Of a stretch of DNA of 6,698 bases, positions 4,813 through 6,698 are shown piece after piece. The stretch is taken from NCBI GenBank assembly GCA_027036915.1, contig JALWCD010000232.1, positions 2,290 through 8,987 on the forward strand. The letters are read 5' to 3'. Positions within the stretch are counted from its first letter, which is position 1; each line of letters opens with the position of its first letter. The DNA is from Thermodesulfatator sp. Lineage in GTDB: Bacteria > Desulfobacterota > Thermodesulfobacteria > Thermodesulfobacteriales > Thermodesulfobacteriaceae. The notes below the pieces were generated by a model. It had not been told where the DNA came from. It saw only the letters and a program-made list of their open reading frames with translations, and made no database searches. A program made the translations under genes and the position numbers.

Positions 4813-6019
4813 CCCAAAACCTCCAGGTAAGGAGCAGAATCAAGCCTCCGGATATGAGAGCCAAAATTTTAAGGGCTTCGGCGGCCCCCACCTTTTCGGC
4901 CACCGCTCCGGCCAGAAGGCTCCCCGCAGGAAAGAGCCCAAAGAAACACCAGCTGAAAAGCCCCAGCACCCGGCCCCGCATCTCGTCCTCGCAGAGGGTC
5001 TGCACCCGGGCGTTTCCGTTCATAATGATATTTACCATCAGGAACCCCACCAAGGAAAGAAGACCGGCCCCCAGGAAGAAATTCACCCAGGAGGCCAGAA
5101 GATAGATGGCTCCGGGAAGAAGAAGGGCTGAGGAAAAGATCACCTTCGGAAGAGGGAGTCCTCGCCCCAGGGTTCCGGCAAAGAGGGCCCCCATGAGGGC
5201 TCCGAGACCGTTTGCGGTCATAAAGATACTGAATTCCCGGGCCCCGCCGTGATAAAGCTCGCGGGTTAAGGCCGGAAGGAGCACGGCGTAGGGAAAAAGT
5301 CCCACGCTTATAAGGGCCACAAGGAGCAAAATCCCCTTTATAGCCCGGCGGTGGGCGACATAGGCCAGGCCCTCTTTGAGGGCCAGGAAAAGATTCGAGC
5401 GGGAGGGCTTACGGTTTTCGGGAAGAGAAATAAAGAGGACCGCTGTGGCCACCGGGAAATAACTTGCGGCATTGAAAAGAAAGCAATAGGCCAGGCCGGA
5501 GACGGCCATGAACCAGCCGGCAAGGGCCGGCCCAAGAAAACGCGAAAGATTAAAGGCCAGGGAGTGGAGCGAAAGGGCCGAGACCAGATCGTCCTTGCCC
5601 ACCATGTCGTAGATAAAGGCGTTTCTTACCGGAAACTCAAGGGCCACTCCCACCCCCAGCGCAAAGGCCAGAAGGAGAACATGCCAGGGACGAACGACCC
5701 CGAAGAAGGTAAGAAGAAAGAGACAGAAGGCGGAGAAGGCCGCGATGAGTTGAGCCGCGAAAAGGACTTTTTTCTTCGAAAAATGATCCGCGATCACCCC
5801 GGCCGGAAGGGCCAGAAGTAGCACCGGGAAAGATCCCAGAGCCCCCAGAAGGCCCAGGTAGGCGGAAGAGCCGGTGAGATCGTAAAGGAGCCAGCGCTGG
5901 GCGGTGGTGTGCACCCAGCGTCCCAGAAGGGATAGCCCCTGGGCCAGGATAAAATATCGAAAGTGTCTGCGCCTTAAGGGAAGGATCAGACCCTGAGCCA
6001 GTTCCAGCCAGAAAGCCAT
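4802..6019 (-). CDS. MFS transporter, EntS/MFS_3-type exporter
   Basis: This 405-residue inner-membrane protein has about twelve predicted hydrophobic spans, the usual size for a proton-driven major facilitator. The loop between helices 2 and 3 carries motif A as 'GVIADHFSKKK' (74-84). 'EFPVRNAFIYDMV' (128-140), 'NLSRFLGPALAGWF' (157-170) and 'CEDEMRGRVLGLFS' (343-356) are characteristic of the MFS_3 family, which includes the enterobactin exporter EntS and macrolide pumps such as MefA. A drug, lipid or siderophore efflux role is likely, but the substrate cannot be told from sequence. An in-frame TAG two codons before the ATG makes this the earliest possible start. The ribosome site is weak (TTAGG close to the ATG). 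It is the first gene of the minus-strand block and diverges from the DUF2148 gene across 97 bases containing a Fur-box-like palindrome, which would fit an iron-linked exporter if real. Confidence 0.93.
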   Translation of the reverse strand: MAFWLELAQGLILPLRRRHFRYFILAQGLSLLGRWVHTTAQRWLLYDLTGSSAYLGLLGALGSFPVLLLALPAGVIADHFSKKKVLFAAQLIAAFSAFCLFLLTFFGVVRPWHVLLLAFALGVGVALEFPVRNAFIYDMVGKDDLVSALSLHSLAFNLSRFLGPALAGWFMAVSGLAYCFLFNAASYFPVATAVLFISLPENRKPSRSNLFLALKEGLAYVAHRRAIKGILLLVALISVGLFPYAVLLPALTRELYHGGAREFSIFMTANGLGALMGALFAGTLGRGLPLPKVIFSSALLLPGAIYLLASWVNFFLGAGLLSLVGFLMVNIIMNGNARVQTLCEDEMRGRVLGLFSWCFFGLFPAGSLLAGAVAEKVGAAEALKILALISGGLILLLTWRFWDEA

Positions 6020-6053
6020 GGCCTAATCTTAACGGGCGGCCCAAGCCCTGACT

Positions 6054-6068
6054 AGATAATTCTTATCT
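6054..6068. promoter_or_regulatory. Perfect palindrome AGATAA-ttc-TTATCT, candidate operator (Fur-box-like)
   Basis: Six-base arms at 6054-6059 and 6063-6068 pair perfectly around a 3-base spacer. The inner 13 bases, GATAATTCTTATC, match the 6-1-6 half of the classical Fur consensus (GATAAT-n-ATTATC) at 11 of 12 scored positions. The site sits between the two divergent genes and overlaps -10-like sequence, so a bound repressor could control both. The palindrome is seen directly. The Fur assignment is inference, because AT-rich palindromes occur by chance. Confidence 0.35.
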
Positions 6069-6104
6069 TTTGAGGCTAAAATAGAAATTAAAGTTCCGGC
6101 GGAA

Positions 6105-6110
6105 GGGAGG
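6105..6110 (+). promoter_or_regulatory. Shine-Dalgarno GGGAGG fixing the DUF2148 start
   Basis: GGGAGG ends six bases before the ATG at 6117. The upstream in-frame GTG at 6111 directly abuts it with no spacer and so cannot be the start served by this site. Confidence 0.8.
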
Positions 6111-6116
6111 GTGGCC

Positions 6117-6659
6117 ATGGAATTTAACCCCGAAAAAGAGATGGCGGCGCTGGTGGGGAGGCTGATGCTTGCTGCGGCCCGTACGGCCCCCAAGGCCCGG
6201 GGGCAGGACGAGATCGTAACCGTGCTGATTACCGATCCCGGGGAAAAGGAGACTCTCGCCCGGGAGATGGAAAAGGTGGCCGAAAGGGGTAAGGCCTTCG
6301 CCTTCTTTAAGCGTGATGCGGAAAATGTGCGACAGGCCGAGGCCGTGGTTTTGATCGGGCTTGATTTCAAGCGGCCTGTGGGGGTCAATTGTCAGGGCTG
6401 CGGCCTGGATTGCGAAAAAATCCTTAAGGCGGAAAAGACCTCCGGGGACTATGAAGGGCCGGTCTGCGCCATGCGCCTCATAGATCTCGGAATTGCCGTG
6501 GGCTCGGCGGTAAGCGTGGCCAAGGAACACTGCGTGGACAACCGGGTGATGTACACCATCGGGGTTGCGGCCCGAAGACTCGGCTGGCTTTCGGCCCAGG
6601 TGGTCCTGGGGATTCCGTTAAGCATCAAAGGAAAAAACATCTTCTTTGACCGAAAATAG
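6117..6659 (+). CDS. DUF2148 ferredoxin-like domain protein
   Basis: This 180-residue soluble protein belongs to the uncharacterised group described as containing a ferredoxin domain (DUF2148), found mainly in anaerobic bacteria and archaea. The N-terminal half has 'AARTAPKARGQDEI' and an alpha/beta segment leading to 'AVVLIGLDFKRPVGVNCQGCG'. Cysteines are at 92, 95, 99, 117 and 139. 'NCQGCGLDC' gives C-x2-C-x3-C, followed by Cys117 in 'PVCAMR' and Cys139 in 'KEHCVDNRV'. These could ligate an iron-sulfur cluster, but no enzymatic role is established for the family. The middle segment 'RLIDLGIAVGSAVSVAKEH' and C-terminal 'AARRLGWLSAQVVLGIPLSIKGKNIFFDR' are typical of the family. I chose the ATG at 6117 over the GTG at 6111 because of the Shine-Dalgarno at 6105-6110. 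The TAG stop overlaps the AGGAG of the next gene, indicating an operon continuing rightward. Confidence 0.9.
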   Translation: MEFNPEKEMAALVGRLMLAAARTAPKARGQDEIVTVLITDPGEKETLAREMEKVAERGKAFAFFKRDAENVRQAEAVVLIGLDFKRPVGVNCQGCGLDCEKILKAEKTSGDYEGPVCAMRLIDLGIAVGSAVSVAKEHCVDNRVMYTIGVAARRLGWLSAQVVLGIPLSIKGKNIFFDRK

Positions 6660-6668
6660 GAGTCAGCC

Positions 6669-6698
6669 ATGAAAAAGGTCGGGGTCTGGCTTCTCTTT
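6669..6698 (+). CDS. Start of a downstream gene, first 10 codons only
   Basis: An ATG preceded by AGGAG at 6658-6662 (six-base spacer) opens a frame reading MKKVGVWLLF and runs off the right edge. The Met-Lys-Lys start followed by hydrophobic residues looks like a signal peptide or first membrane helix. It lies nine bases after the DUF2148 stop and is presumably co-transcribed with it. Function cannot be told. Confidence 0.65.
   Translation, partial: MKKVGVWLLF

Larger units (their letters stand above)
6020..6116. promoter_or_regulatory. Divergent intergenic region with promoters for the MFS and DUF2148 genes
   Basis: These 97 bases separate two outward-facing genes, so both promoters should lie here. 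The centre (about 6051-6092) is AT-rich against GC-rich flanks. I see -10-like hexamers (GATAAT at 6055-6060 and TAAAAT at 6077-6082 on the plus strand; GATAAG at 6067-6062 on the minus strand) but no matching good -35 box. Exact promoter positions are not assignable. Confidence 0.5.

Noticed and set aside
5351..5821. Plus-strand open frame of 156 codons opposite the MFS gene
   Set aside because: Low-complexity Lys/Gly/Arg/Glu-rich translation, fully antisense to a clear 12-span transporter gene.
6111..6116. GTG at 6111 as the start of the DUF2148 protein
   Set aside because: It abuts the Shine-Dalgarno without a spacer; the ATG at 6117 has correct spacing.
6063..6530. Minus-strand open frame of 155 codons opposite the DUF2148 gene
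   Set aside because: The plus-strand frame has family motifs and a good ribosome site; this one has neither.

Overview
The window looks like bacterial chromosome from an anaerobic, probably thermophilic lineage. A Thermodesulfobacteria-like organism is my best guess. It rests on the charged (Glu/Arg/Lys-rich) proteins, the DUF2148 ferredoxin-like protein, and a coiled-coil plus PD-(D/E)XK-like protein of a kind common in such genomes. This is inference from protein style, not from a marker gene. There are no rRNA, tRNA, CRISPR or transposase sequences, and I found no convincing intrinsic terminator.

Layout: from about 6019 down to 1, every gene reads on the minus strand. In transcription order they are an MFS exporter, a YedJ-like HD-domain phosphohydrolase (overlapping the MFS gene by 11 bp), a stand-alone APS kinase (3 nt after the HD gene), a short open remnant, a coiled-coil protein with a degenerate nuclease-like C-terminus, a truncated flippase fragment, a WbpA-type nucleotide-sugar dehydrogenase, and a second flippase that runs off the left edge. 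A 97-bp divergent intergenic region at 6020-6116 separates this block from plus-strand genes: a DUF2148 protein and the first ten codons of a further gene.

The window has two composition zones. Right of about 2310 the DNA is GC-rich. Left of it, the dehydrogenase and the complete-looking flippase N-terminus are clearly AT-rich. The boundary coincides with the end of the truncated flippase, whose ~65 best-aligned residues match the AT-rich flippase at 49 positions by hand count. The two flippase 5' regions therefore form a direct repeat of about 200 bp (offset 1664 bp, no gaps) flanking the dehydrogenase. The simplest reading is that a resident flippase gene was cut short where a foreign polysaccharide segment was acquired.

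Functionally, the left half makes and exports a surface glycan (UDP-sugar oxidation and lipid-linked unit flipping). The APS kinase makes PAPS and has no sulfate-assimilation partners in view, so it may supply sulfate donor for glycan modification. The most notable items are the flippase duplication and composition junction, a 111-bp perfect internal repeat in the coiled-coil gene, the missing nuclease lysine in that protein, and a Fur-box-like palindrome in the divergent promoter.
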